From NCBI GenBank assembly GCA_034509735.1, contig JACGWO010000002.1, positions 28,815,636 through 28,879,635 of the forward strand: DNA of 64,000 nucleotides, in the 5' to 3' direction. This DNA comes from Sesamum alatum (Eukaryota; Streptophyta; Magnoliopsida; Lamiales; Pedaliaceae). Within the stretch, counting starts at the first letter, position 1. Every line of letters starts with the position of its first letter. The notes beneath the pieces are model-generated. The model had not been told where the DNA came from, searched no databases, and saw nothing but the letters and a program-made list of their open reading frames with translations. Shown here in pieces: positions 21,698 through 34,228 of the stretch. The translations under genes and the position numbers were made by a program.

Positions 21698-21768
21698 TAT
21701 ATAATATTGCTAGTTCAACAAGTTGAAGGGAGAAATAATAAGAGAAAAAGGTAGTTATTATATTATAT

Positions 21769-22490
21769 TCACTAGTCGTCGTGGCACGTCGTCCCTGTGT
21801 GCATATGAAATATATATATATATAAATAAAAAAAATTACATTTAAAAAAGAAAGAAAAGAAAACTAACTTTAGGAGTATTATCGGCAAAATCAGAAAATC
21901 TGTGTAGCTGTGTCATAAACCGCCATTTGTGAATGATAAAGACCTTTCCTTTATATATTAGTATATATATATATATATAAATCAACAAATTACATTTAAA
22001 AAAGAAAGAAAGAAAAGAAAACTAACTTTAGGAGTATTATCGGCAAAATCAGAAAATCGGTGTAGCGGTGTCATAAACCGTCATTTGTGAGTAATAAAGG
22101 TCTTTCCTTTATATATTAGTACAGAAAAGGCCTTTCCTATATAAAGATAAATCAACAAATTACATTTAAATAAGAAAGAATGAAAGAAAGAAAATAAAAC
22201 TAACTTTAGGGGTATTATCGGTAAAATCAGAAAATCGGTGTAGCGGTGTCATAAACCGCCATTTGTGAGTGATAAAGACTTTTCCTTTATATATTAGTAT
22301 AGAAAATGCCTTTCCTTTATATATTAGTATAGATAAATCAACAAATTACATTTGAAAAAGAAAGAAAGAAAGAAAAAAAAATTAACTTTAGGGGTATTCT
22401 AGATAAAATCGAAAAATCGATGTAGTGGTGTCATAAACCGCCATCTGTGAATGATAAAGGTCTTTCCTTTATATATTAATATAGATATAC
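21769..22490. repeat. Four-copy tandem array, period about 170-186 bp
   Basis: Units contain ATCAACAAATTACATTT, a GAAAGAAAGAAA run, CTAACTTTAGGAGTATTATC, GGTGTCATAAACCGCCATTT, GATAAAG and TTTCCTTTATATATTAGTAT. Starts are near 21826, 21981, 22151 and 22337. The array is preceded at 21769 by ACTAGTCGTCGTGGCACG. No protein is encoded. Confidence 0.85.
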
Positions 22491-22827
22491 TGGTGAAAGA
22501 AATCAAAGAGGGCAGGAGATAGTAATATCTGGTTTTCCATAACAATAAAACATATGATTTCGGCAGCAAAAACAAGAAAAGAGAAGTAAATGAGGTAATA
22601 AATTGATGGGAGCGCTGATTGGTGATCATTGAAGGCTGTTTACCGGCCAACAGTAGACTGCTACTTGTTTCAACTCGAACAGTGTAGTACAAAAAACCGA
22701 ATCCGCAGAAGAGATTACCCGTTGCGGATTCCGGAATTCCTGCAAAAGTTCCTGGAAAGAGAAGACGAGCCCCTCAAGGAATAATTGAGATCATCGGAAA
22801 ATGGGTTCCTTAATCATAGGAATATGT

Positions 22828-24030
22828 GCAAATTACCACTTGTACAAAAAAATATCAAATTATCCCTCTTTCTCTCTATATATATACTAGAAATGGCACA
22901 CAATATTTACATGCATAATTTTTAACAATATTTTTATGATATACAGTACCTATGTGCATAATTTTTAATAGTACTTTTATTTTATTGAAATTCATCATTT
23001 ATTCTTATATATCAAAATTTGACATTGCTCTACAACCTAATGTGAAAGTTTGTCTAATAACTTTTTCTAATGTATTAATTATCAGTACATATTTTGCTTA
23101 TAATAAATTAAAAATTAAAATTTTATACAATATACAGTATATTGATAGCGATGATTATATATACATACACAACACCAACACTAATATGTTATTTATATTT
23201 CAATTAACAATAACTTAAATAAAATTGGAGTAAATTTAATTTTTGAATACATATAATTGCATGCAATTAATCTTTTGAAGGAACTTAATTGAATAGTTAA
23301 TTCAATTACATGAGTTGGAAAATTGAAGGGCATTTTTGGTATTATAATATTTTGGTGTAGTGGTATAAATCTACCGGTTTGTATCTATAAGGCCACTTCT
23401 CTTTATAAGAGTACTAGTCGTCGTGGCACGCCGTCCTGCGTGCATATGATAAATAATTTTAACGCTTTAAAATATATTATAAATAAGAGTAAAATATATA
23501 AACTAACACATCACATAAAAAAAAGAAGGAAAGAAAGAAAAAACTAATTTATCAATTAATATAAAATATGGAAAATTCAATAAAGTAACTATCATATCAA
23601 TTGAGGGTTAGTTTTGGCATTATAAAAAAGTGGTGCGGCGATGTCATTAACCACCATTTCTGAGTAGAAAATGAATTTCTTTTATATAATAGTATAGATA
23701 AATATTATTAATTCTATATATTATAAATATATTTTTTAATTAAGATATATATAAATATACAACTTTAAATCTACACCACTAATTTGCTTTAAAGAAAATC
23801 TAGGATGTTGATTTTGTTAATTGAATTTGGACCTTAGATTCATATAAGATCTGACGGCTATTAAATGAGGTTATAAATATAATTGTATAATTAAAATTTA
23901 AAAGAATCAAGTAATAAACATGTGCACTACATGAAATCGCATGAGGGGGTAAATTGCTCTATTTTTACAAACACAAGGAGGTAATTTGCTCATTTTCAAT
24001 ATGACAGGTGGTAATTTGCATTTAATCATA
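22828..24030. other. MITE apparently split by other repeats
   Basis: The left piece (about 22828-22875, GTGCAAATTACCACTTGTAC) is the rough inverse of the right piece (about 23945-24026, CAGGTGGTAATTTGCATTTA). The right piece resembles the MITE at 21134-21359. The intervening kilobase includes copies of the ACTAG-GGCAC repeat at 22888 and 23413. A split MITE is an inference. Confidence 0.45.
23413..23700. repeat. Single relative of the 21769-22490 tandem unit
   Basis: It begins ACTAGTCGTCGTGGCACG, as at 21769, includes GAAAGAAAGAAAAAAC and GATGTCATTAACCACCATTT, and ends TTTTATATAATAGTATAGAT, paralleling one unit of the array. A shorter head, ACTAGAAATGGCACAC, occurs at 22888. Confidence 0.7.
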
Positions 24031-25475
24031 TATATATATATATATATATATATTAACCATACATAATACACTTAAATAATATTTTGATTAACAAGCTTAC
24101 AATGAGAAACCTAGATAATAACATGCCCAAGCAAGACTAAAAATAAACTTTGAAAAATAATAAGAGTATTATGAATTAATATTAATAGTTTAAAAGTAAA
24201 ACAATAAAGATAAAAGTTTTAAAGTTTAAAAAAGTTAAAGTATAAAACTTACTAAATATAGTTAACTTATAAGAATAAAATAAAATACCATGCATTATTA
24301 AAAAAATATGTTTCCCAACTGGGCTAGCTAACTAGCTCAGAATGGGTCAGCCTAAGTGTAACAGGCAGACTCTTTTAACTCGCAGGGGAATGTATTTTTC
24401 GTCCATGTGGCGTTTCAGGTTGCACTAAACCTTCGACCAATATCTCGACTCTTAGTGATGACGCGTAATGTGTCTTCAACATTTAAAGCTTGCTAGCACG
24501 ACAGAACGCCGAGGGTCTCCGCTCGCATGCCTTTGCTTCTTTTTGTGTCTGGCCCCGACTAACTAGTTTGCCGCCATGCGTCTAGCCCACAATCTCAGAG
24601 GCGCATCCCTTGATGGAAAGGAGCATCCTCGCTCCGCTTCGGCATTGCAGGCCATGATGCCCGTCTCAAGCCCAATGCTCACTCGGTGCATCACCGGCGC
24701 ATATCATCGCCATGCATGTCTTGAATGCCTTGCACGAGTAGGACCACATCATAAGTCCGAGGCTCCATAGATATGCCAATAGCTTGCATTGATCCCACAT
24801 GGCATGCCCAACACGCCTTCTTGCGTTTTGGTGTGGCTTCTCAACTCACCCACAGTGCGGCGTCACCCCACGACCCGCTTATCTTAGCTAACGGACCCCA
24901 ACGCACGGCTAGAACTCAATAACGCATATCATGAGTTAGCTTATAAGGAATTGGAGTGCTTGTCTAGCTCATTCAGCCTAGAGGTGTTGCCCAGAATTGG
25001 CTAAATTGCATAATACCCCCCTTTATTTTCAAAATTTAGCTAAAAATTCCCTTGTGTTTTAAAAATAAGCAAAAAAAACTCCCTTGTTTTGTAAAACCTT
25101 GCATACTTGCCCCTCACTGTTAATCAAAGCTAACAACGTTAATTTTTTTTTTCGCTAAAAGACCGTTATGCTCTTATATATTTTATATTATCTCTTTTTT
25201 TCATGTACGTTTGATCGTTTTCAATTGCATCAAAGCCTAAGACTCTAATTGATTCACCATAACCACTCGATTTTGAATTCATAAAAGATCAAGGTTCTAG
25301 ATTTAATCTATTTTGTTATATATTATAGTTAAAATTATAAAAATAAATTATTTTAAAAAAATAAAATATTTATGTTAAACCCACCCCCACCCCCACCCCT
25401 GCACCTAGGCCCCCTCCCCATGCCCCAGCCCCGCCACAAAGGCCCCCTTCCCCAACCCCAACCCCCTCCCCCAAC
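24031..25475. other. Intergenic DNA with a moderately GC-rich patch, no gene seen
   Basis: A TA microsatellite is at 24029-24053. From about 24310 to 24990 the base composition is clearly less AT-rich, but the longest frame (24576-24770) shows no recognisable family. A fragment at about 25007-25150 repeats the AAATTGCATAATACCCCCCT theme of the MITEs. From 25381 the + strand becomes C-rich. Confidence 0.55.
25381..25475 (-). repeat. C-rich tract, G-quadruplex-forming on the minus strand
   Basis: Runs of four or five C separated by single A or T occur repeatedly, beginning CCACCCCCACCCCCACCCCT. The minus strand therefore has many G runs with short loops. The tract abuts the first copia LTR fragment. 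Confidence 0.8.
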
Positions 25476-26776
25476 TTAAAGAATCGGATACAGCCCGTGA
25501 ACGCAAGGGAAGCGTAAAATATGTAATTTAAGGCATAAATTTAAATGGATTCAAAGGGGTGTTCCCTTTGAAGTTCTCGAGCGTTCAGTGTATGTCAAAG
25601 CATAATTAAAGAGGAGAAGAATGCTGGACACGTGGCTAAAGGATGAAAACAAAAGATGTATATAAAATAAATGGAAATCGACCTTTTGTTCGTTGCATGT
25701 AGAACTGGTTCTAACTTTGTTCCCTTTACATTTTCTTATTCCGTTCACTTGATAATTCAATGTACAATTCCTCTAAGTATTGTCTGCACCACACAAGGGA
25801 TTCAAACTATAATTTATTGCTACATAAAATATTGTGAAGAGAAGAAGAAAATAATTCCAAAGCAACACTATCAATTAGCGATCTTTAGAATGTTTTAAGT
25901 TCTTTTCTTTCCAAAAGAAATGAACACTTAGAGAGAATTTGCAGAGGTGTTTTTGGCTTAAAATCTCTAGTAAATTATGAGTGTAAGTTGTGTGTTTTTG
26001 TGTAGTGTATCTTTATGTGTAAATAGGAATTTGAATTCAAAATTCAACCTTCATTAATTAACCTCCAAGGCTAACTTCCACATATACACTATTATAGCAC
26101 AAGTATCACCCATGATGGGATATGGAGTAGCACCTCCACATGCACTTCACATGGCCGGCTATACACACTAGGAGAATGCTCCAACTTCTCCTACAACTTG
26201 CTCCAACTTGTATAAGATGTGGACTTGAATTCCATGCTTTTGGACTTTTATTTAATCTAATTAAATTTAAGTCAAAACAAGAATCATCGGGGATTAATTA
26301 ATCTAATTAATCTCAATCAATTGAAGCCCAATAGTTTATTTAATCCAATTAAATAAACATAAGTCCAAACTCTTAATAATTGATCCAATCAAGTAATCAA
26401 GCCAAATTCGATAAATAAATTCAATTAATTTAAAGGTTCTTAGTCCAAATTAACTAATCCAATTAATTAATTCATGGACCATCCATCAAATGGATTTCTC
26501 AATAAATGATCCAATCATTTATTTTCTCTCTTGAATTAATTTAATCCTTCGCTTCTTCTAGAATTAATTCCAAATTAATTCCACCAAATCTATAGTGATT
26601 TGTGTGTGACTTATTATGTTCATCCTCAGGTAGACTTGGGCTTGTGTTCAACACAATTGGTCAATTAAATCCAATTTAATTAACTGTTTTACAATTAACC
26701 ATTAATCAGAAAACGCCCGTCACCATGGGTGGTAGTCTAGCAACGGTCCATGACACTGGAGACTAGGTGGATGTTG
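25476..26776 (-). repeat. Copia LTR, subfamily B, first part
   Basis: It matches the LTR at 36180-38415: head AAAGAATCGGATAC, GGTTCAAAGGGGTGTTCCC-like segment, CCACACCACA and AATCCAATTAA blocks. It is cut at 26776 by a solo LTR and resumes at 28998. There is no internal region to its left. Confidence 0.75.
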
Positions 26777-28997
26777 TGAAGGACAAGGGGATCCGCCCGA
26801 GAGCGCGAGCAGAAGCGAGAAAGATGCGAATACGTAATTTAAACCACATAAATTAAACGTAATGATCATAAGATCCCAAGGGGTGTACCCTTGGATGCTG
26901 AACCGGACGTTCGATATAGGATGCATCAACATAAAACGGATATTGAAACATAGGGCACAGAATTGAATAAACTACGAAAGCGTATAAACCGTTACCTTTG
27001 TAGTTTGTCATGTGCACCGCTACTTGCTTTGTTCCTCTCCGGAATGTCCACAAAGCTCAAACGTATGAACTCTCCAAAGGTGATCCACATCACACCGGAA
27101 GAAACCGTCATTTTCCTTGCTTGAAGAAAACGGGTTTAGAAGGACTCGGTTTAAGAAGATGAACACTATTAATTTAGTGTTCTTCTTAAACTCACTTTGT
27201 TCTTACAAATGATCCTAGATCAAATGAAGAACACAAGTGTAGGGAGAGGGAGAGAGGCCGAAAATGAGAGGGAAGAGTGTGTGATTTTTATTCTTCTTTT
27301 CCTAAAAAAGATGAATAATAAATCTTATTACTTAGGTGTTAGTATATACTCATATATATACATAATTAATGTGACTATTGAAATGTGTCTAGGTTCATCT
27401 AAGGATGTCTAGATACATTCCAATCAATCACCATCAATTCTTCAATCAAGCCTACCAACTTCTAAGGTATGATCAAATCATACCAAAAAGGGAAGGGCTT
27501 GATTGGAGTTGATTTCTCTCTTACCAAAAGAGACAAGTCAACTAATACCTAGCATCCAACATGGCCGATTTTTGCTTCCTCCAAGGTAGCAATTTTCGGT
27601 CATGCTTATTTAGGGAAGATGTCCAACTTCTTCCTTTTCCAAAATTGGAATTAACACACCTCTCTGGTCAAAATTTAACGGACCGGGTTGCACAGTAATC
27701 CAATTACAACGAACCTAAAATTAAATCTAATTTAATTTGATGTCCACTTAAATAATTCCTGTTGATCTTTTAATCCAATTAAAAGATCCAACATCTCAAC
27801 TTTCCATATTACTCGATAAACCCCATTTACCGATTAAACGAGGGCCCAATACAATATCGGCCCGTCCATCCAATGGACAATCCCTTAAGTAATCCAATTA
27901 CTTATTCATCCTTCGAAATTGACTCCAAGTCAATTTCTCAACCTTCTCGGTGATTTGTGTGTGATTCTTTAGGTTCACCCTCAGCTAGACTTGGGCCCGT
28001 GTCCCACAAAGGCCCATTACCATGGGTGGTCGTCTAGCAACGGTCTATGGCACTAGAGACTAGGTGAATGTTGGCGTGAACATTTAGGCGCCGATTCTGT
28101 ATGGGTACGGTCCTTCCGTCTACCATCTCCCGGTCTTAGTCTAGGGTATGGAATTGGGCGTTGGTTCCCATCCTTGACTAGACATCTATGCTTAATACTC
28201 GAGACTACACATGCCTCATTGCGTCAACACAGAAAATCATTTCCTATTCGACCAACCACTGTGGCCACAGCTTTAAACAACATGAACGCGTCTCCAAGTG
28301 CATAGGAGATACCTCTGTCACATACTGACAGGGGACGGATCCTCTTCTTGGAACCCATCGTCCTTGCTACACATTCTGATTGCATTGGACAGGGCTTATA
28401 ATGATCATCTTACACAATGATCACCTCTCACTAGATCCAAGATACAACCGTCCTGTGCACGTGACTGCCATGGTTCCTCAAGTCTAAGGACTACTCCCGT
28501 ACTATCAAAACCGGAGAAATCCAATCAAACCGACCAAGCCTCCAAGGCTTCCATAAGATGATCCCCACGAGTCAGTCTAGTCGGCTCGACCCCAGTCGAC
28601 CAACCTATCAAGATCGTGTAGGCGTCCCACGCTTGTCGTCGATGAAACACGACACTCATCCAATGAACACGACTCTTGATGCAAGTCTCTATAGGACGCT
28701 CGATGCCTCGTCTCGAGGTCCTCGACTTGGAACGTTTCAGACCCAACCCTTAATCAGTTGATTTCATGACCACCATCCAATGCGTGGCCCAACTGCATGA
28801 GTTGTTAATCATGGTCTGTGGGCTTTGTTGCGATATATGTAAAACACCATTTTAGCATGTGGAAAATGAGCGCAACAAAGAGAATACCAAAGTAACGAAT
28901 ACTCATTTTATTCATTACATAATATTACATTACATCAAGTTGTCAAATAGGTTACAAAATGCCAAACCTATTTACTTTCGAGTCACCTATTCTAACA
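26777..28997 (-). mobile_element. Solo copia LTR, subfamily A
   Basis: It begins TGAAGGACAAGGGGATCCGC and ends GTCACCTATTCTAACA, the two ends of this LTR family as seen on the + strand. The 5-bp duplication TGTTG flanks it at 26772-26776 and 28998-29002. The length of 2,221 bp is that of a full LTR. No internal sequence is attached, so it arose by recombination between the two LTRs of an inserted element. Confidence 0.88.
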
Positions 28998-29378
28998 TGT
29001 TGACGCGAAAATTTAGGCTCCAACATTCTATACGAGTACGGTCCTTCCATTATCCGTCTCCGAGTCTAAGTCTAGGGCATGGAATTGGGCGTCGGTTCCC
29101 ATCTTAGACTAGAACACTCTGCTCAATAACTTGAGACACATTTACTCTATTGATTAACATAGGAAACCGTTCCCTACTCGACCACGTTCTGGCGACAGAC
29201 TTAAAGAGCTTAAACTGTCTCAGAGCGCATAGGAGACTCGAATGTCATATACTGACAGGTGATGAATCCTATCTTGGAATCCACCGTCCTCAATACATAT
29301 TCCGACTGCACTGGATAAGGCTTATAATGAACGTATCCCAGATACGGACATCTCTTGCTAGATCCTAGATACAACCAT
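28998..29378 (-). repeat. Copia LTR, subfamily B, resumed part
   Basis: This continues the LTR interrupted at 26776, after the duplication TGTTG. It stops at 29378, where another subfamily B LTR begins, so its far end is missing. Confidence 0.7.
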
Positions 29379-31546
29379 TGAAAGAATCGGGTACGTCCTG
29401 GGAACGCAACGGAAGCATGAAAAATGTGAATTTAAAGATAATTTAAATCGAATTCAAAGGGGTGTTACCTTTGAAGTTCCCGGGCGTTCGGTGTATATAA
29501 AAGCATAAATAAAATAGGAGACAAATGTTGGACAAGTGGCTAAAGAAAGTTAACAAAGAGATACATATAATGTAAATAAAACCAACCTTTTGTTTACTAC
29601 ACGTAGAATCGGTACGTGCGTTGTTCCTCTTTACGTTTCTCCTTTCGTTCACTTGAGGATCCAAATTAGAATCCCTCTAAATTGTCCACACCACACTATG
29701 AAATGTACATCTTCTAATCTATTGCTAGATAGAGGTAGAGAAAAGAAAAGAAGAAACAAACAACTCCAAATGAACAATATTGATTAGTGCATTTGGAATG
29801 TTTTTAGTCCAAACCTTTCCAAAAGGTATGAACACAAAAACGAGAGTTTTTCAGAGATTTTTGGAGAGTTTTTGCTGGAAAAATTGTGCAAGACCATGTC
29901 ATGAAAGTTATGTGCATAGGTTTGTGTATATAGAATTGTTGAATTCAAAATTCAACTGCTATTGTTAACTTCCAAAGCAACCTACGTACACACACCACTA
30001 TCTACATAACTATGCACCCTTATAGCAAATAAATCACCCATAAAATCACATAATTGCTAGTCACATTTGCCTCACATGTGGAGGATTTTAATTCCTCATT
30101 CACTTGCTATAAATTGCATTTTTCCATGGACTAGGATTATTACTCTTGGATTTTTATTTAATCTAATTAAATTAAGTCCAAACAAAGTCCATTGGGAATT
30201 AATTAATCCAATTAATCTCAATCCAATTGAAGCTCATAAGTTTATTTAATCCAATTAAATAAACATAAGTCCAAATTCTAATTAATTGATACAATCAATT
30301 AATTAATCCGAACCCGATAAATTAATCAATTCATTTAAAGGTTCTAAGCCCAAGAATCAACTAATCCAGTTAATTAATTCTTGGGCCATCCCTTAAATGG
30401 ATTTTCCAAAAAATGATCCAATCATTTATTTTTCTCTTTGAATTAATTTAATCCAATTAAATTAATTCGTTTCTTATAGAATGAATTCCAAATTAATTCT
30501 ACCAATTCCATAGTGATTTGTGTGTGAATTTTTAGGTTCACACTTAGCTAGACTTGGGCTTGTTTTCAACATAATTGGTCAATTAAATCCAATTTAATTA
30601 AGTATTTTTTAATTAACCATTAATCGAAAAACGCCCGTCACCATGGGTGGCCGTCTAGTAACGGTCCGTAGCACAAGAGACTAGGTGAATGTTGGCATGA
30701 ATATTTAGGCACTAGACATAAGAGTATGATCCTTCCATCATCCATCTCCCAGTCTAAGTCTAGGGCATGGAATTGGGCGTCGGCTCCCATCCTCGACTAG
30801 ACAACTATGCTAAATAACTCGAGATACGTTTGCTCTATTGATTGACGTAGGAAACCATTCGCTACTCGACCAATTGTTGTGGCCACAGACTTAAAGAGCT
30901 TAAACCATCTAGGAGCGCATAGGAGACTCGACTGTCACATATTGACAAGTGACGGATCCTATCATGGAATCTACCATCCTCAATACATATTCCGACTGCA
31001 CTGGATAAGGCTTATGATGAATGAATCCCAAATACGGACATCTCTTGCCAGACCCTAGATACAGCCTTTAGGCATGTAACTGCCATGATTCCTAAAGTCC
31101 GAGGACTAATGTCGTAGTATCGGAGCCAGGAATCCCAATCAGACCGACCAAGCCTCCAAGGCTTTCATATGATGATTCTAGCGAGTCAGTTCAGTTAGCT
31201 GACACCCTTGTCAACTAAGCTAGTAATATTGCATAGATGTCCAACGTCTGCTGCCGATGAAACACGACACTCATCCAATCAATGCAATCCTTAGTGCAAG
31301 TCTCTAGAGGACCCTCGATGCCCTGTCTCGAGGTCCTCGACTTCGAACGTTTTAGACCAACCCTCAGAAGTTGGTTTCACTGCTGCCATCCAATGGGTTA
31401 TCCAATAGGTCTATGGGCATTTTTTGTGACGTTAAAACGCCGTTTAACGTAATCAGTAAGCACAACAAATACATAGTGCCACGGATGAATACTTACTATA
31501 TTCATCAAGTCAATATTACTCTAACAAAGATTGCTAAATAGTCACA
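29379..31546 (-). repeat. Copia LTR, subfamily B, second copy, end-truncated
   Basis: It begins TGAAAGAATCGGGTACGTCC. It follows the 36180-38415 LTR closely as far as ACAAAGATTGCTAAATAG, where the last few dozen bases are replaced by other LTR sequence. Confidence 0.75.
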
Positions 31547-32515
31547 CACAATCCACACGCATTAAGTATTTAATTTAGAATTAAATATTTGGAGAAATGG
31601 AATGATTAAATTGGATTTAATCGGGTCCTTTATTTTTTCGGAGAGAGTTAATTCTTTTTATTAGATAAAAGGGATTAATCTAATAAATTAGATTTATTAG
31701 AAAATTAATTTAATGGGCTTAGAATAAATATTTATATTTATTATATTTATTTATTGCCCTTTGGAATGTTTAAATAGGTTTTAAATATTCCATTAAATTA
31801 AATTAATGGTTGAGATTAAAGAGTGGCTAGGATTAATTTGACTAGGTCAAATTACTACTTTGACTAGGACTTTGACTAGGTCAAAATCCTAGTAAAAATA
31901 GTCTTATTTAGAGTTGGAGTTTGAAGAGGATTAAACTCCTCTATATATAGTCATAGCCCCTCACCATAAGAGAGATGATGAAACTGCAACACACACACAC
32001 ACACACTCTCTCTCGTGCTCTCTCTCCTCTCGTCCGCCCTCTCTCTCTCTCTCCTCTCGTCCGCCCTCTCTCTCTCTCTCAAGAATATTGTTTTCTTGTT
32101 CTTTTGTTCTTGAACAATTGAACATAGGAGGATTAGCACACGTTAAATTAATAACGTGTGCTTGATCTGTCCTCTCCAATATACTTGTCCGTTCGCTAGC
32201 ACGACGTGCAAGATACGTGGGTGGATTGCGTGTTACAATTTGGAGAATCTCATGTACGAGATTTGGTGCAAATCGGGAAACAACGCGAGTACCGGTTAGA
32301 AGACGAAAGCGACAATCGGTAGGTCCCCATTTACTTTTCGTCCCTCTTTTATTTTTAATCCTATGGCCTCCATGATTGTTTCTATGCTTTTAATTCATGA
32401 GATACACCAAACGCCCGGGAACTTCAAGGGTACACCCCTTGAACGTGTTCTTTATTTTTACGTAAACGCATCTTTAAATTTTTGTTATTTAATTTTATAC
32501 CGCGCTTCCGCGTTC
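31547..32515 (+). repeat. Copia-related LTR fragment, opposite orientation
   Basis: It corresponds to the later part of the solo LTR at 44510-46549: AGATTAAAGAGTGG and GGTCAAAATCCTAGT words, a TATATATAG box near 31942, CTATGGCCTCCATG and GAGATACACCAAACGCCCGG. Both ends are missing. Confidence 0.7.
31989..32080. repeat. (CA)n(CT)n microsatellite with two CTCGTCCGCC units
   Basis: A CA repeat is followed by CT-rich sequence in which CCTCTCGTCCGCCCTCTCTC occurs twice, just downstream of the TATA-like box of the LTR fragment. Confidence 0.9.
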
Positions 32516-32880
32516 GCCGATGAAACACGACACTCATCCAATGAACACGACTTTTGATGCAAGTCTCGATAGGACTCTCGATGCCCTGTCTCGAGGTCCT
32601 CGACTTGGAACGTTTCAGACCCAACTCTTAATCAGTTGGTTTCATGATACCATCCAATGCGTGGCCCAACTGCATGAGTTGTTAATCGTGGTCTGTGGGA
32701 TTTGTTGCGATATAAGTAAAACACCATTTTTAACATATGTAAAATGAGTGCAACAAAGTAGGTATCAATAGTGACGAACACTCATTTCATTCATCACATA
32801 ATAATATTACATTTACATCAAGTTGTCAAATAGGTTACAAATCGCCAAACCTATTGGCTTTCTGGTCACCTATTCTAACA
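32516..32880 (-). repeat. Copia LTR, subfamily A, terminal fragment
   Basis: It matches the end of the 58273-60489 LTR from GATGAAACACGACAC to GGTCACCTATTCTAACA. The rest of the LTR is absent. The join at 32515 falls in a shared CGCCGATGAA-like word. Confidence 0.8.
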
Positions 32881-33195
32881 GAATCTACTAACCTCCTTAT
32901 CATATCTAGATGAATGTGACCTAGCTTTGCATGCCAAATCTATGAGTTTATCTTGAGTATCCATTTTATCATTTGTTTTGAGCATTCATAATCTAATTAT
33001 GGGATAGTATTGAAACAATTATGCAAACAACCTAGCAGACATGAATAACCATTCTTTGTCAAATAAAAGAAACTTTTATTGATAAAAAACATGTGATCCT
33101 AATTGTCCAATACTAGAAAAACATAATTTTATCATGCTAGGTTATATAATGGTGACCTATCAATTTTATCCTAACATGATCACTAATAGTTAAGC
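32881..33195 (-). pseudogene. Copia 3 gag-pre-integrase relic
   Basis: Minus-strand translation gives fragments of the HARLGH and DMIRRLVDS motifs seen in copia 2 and the complete copia, with stops in between. It ends exactly where the LTR fragment at 32880 abuts. Confidence 0.65.
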
Positions 33196-34228
33196 CTAAC
33201 TAGTCCTATAGCTTCTGTAGCAATAGCCCAGCCATTGCGTAGCTTTAGAACCATCTCGTCTTAGCCTTCTACTCCTTTCCATCACCTGCAAACCATTTGC
33301 AGATATGAGCTCTACAGCTGGTATCCAATACCCAAGAAGCAGAATAGTAACCATGTTAAAGCTCAAATCAAATGTACCTTTATTGGAGAGGAGTTTAGGA
33401 CACTCCCTCTTCCAATGCCCCTTTTCACGACAATACATGCAAACATCTTTTGCAATCCTTGACTGCAGAACTGCCTTCCTCTTTCCTTTGCACATTGCCA
33501 GCATGGCAACAGGAGCGCTTTGAGTGCTTGCAGCAGTTGATTCTGTCTTACCGTTCTACCTCCTCCAACGTCCGGACCCTTTGCCTTTCGCTTTTGAGGT
33601 TGAAGCCTCCCCAACCAATACAGACGACGCAGACTTTTCAATCGTTGCCTCGTATTGGACCAACATGTTTGTCAACTCATTAAGGTCTTTTTCAAGCCCA
33701 TTCATGTTATAGTTAACGATAAACGGGTCAAAGGAGGGAGGAAGAGACTGAAGGATCACGTCGATGTACGTCTCTTTTCCAAGATCAGCTCAGAGGTCTT
33801 AGAGCTTCTCCACTAGGGAGCATCATCACTCCATGCTGGTGTACAGGCGACCCCTCTATCATCTTCGCTCCAAAAAATGCCTTCGTCGCAGCATATCTAA
33901 TATGCCGGTCCGGTATCGCATAAACGTGTTTCATGCGGAGCATTATCGAGCTGACATCATCTAGCCGATCATACTGTTTCTGGATCTCATTAGTCATGGA
34001 TGCCAGTATGATGCTGCGGACCTTGCGGTTGTCCTCCTGCCATTCATTGAGCGTCAAATGCTCTTTTGACGAGGACCCCTCCTGCAAGATCCGAGGAAGA
34101 GGCTTATCCAGAACATAAGCCTGGTCTTCGAAATCGAGGACAATCCTCAGATTTCGTAGCCAATCGTAATAGTTTGTTCCATCAAATTTATTAGTCTCAA
34201 GAATTACAGCAAGTGGATTCTTAGACAT
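33196..34228 (-). pseudogene. Copia 3 Gag with zinc knuckle, disrupted
   Basis: Gag would form particles and bind the element RNA. It starts at the ATG at 34228 with MSKNPLAVILETNKFDGTNY, then DWLRNLRIVLDFEDQAYVLD, the conserved N-terminal gag words of this family. It runs open to 33785 (147 aa). After a frame change, VILQSLPPSFDPFIVNYNMN and LVQYEAT follow at 33759-33640. The CCHC knuckle CMYCREKGHWKREC (CX2CX4HX4C) lies near 33400-33445 in yet another frame. The protease region that should follow (compare DTECGAHICN at 55610) is degenerate, with no catalytic D-T-G. Several indels make it non-functional. Confidence 0.8.

Noticed and set aside
21769..22490. CRISPR-like array
   Set aside because: Units of 170-186 bp with no spacer pattern in plant nuclear DNA. 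It is an ordinary tandem repeat.
24576..24770. Small gene in the GC-richer patch
   Set aside because: There is a single 64-residue frame, without a domain or a second exon that I could identify.
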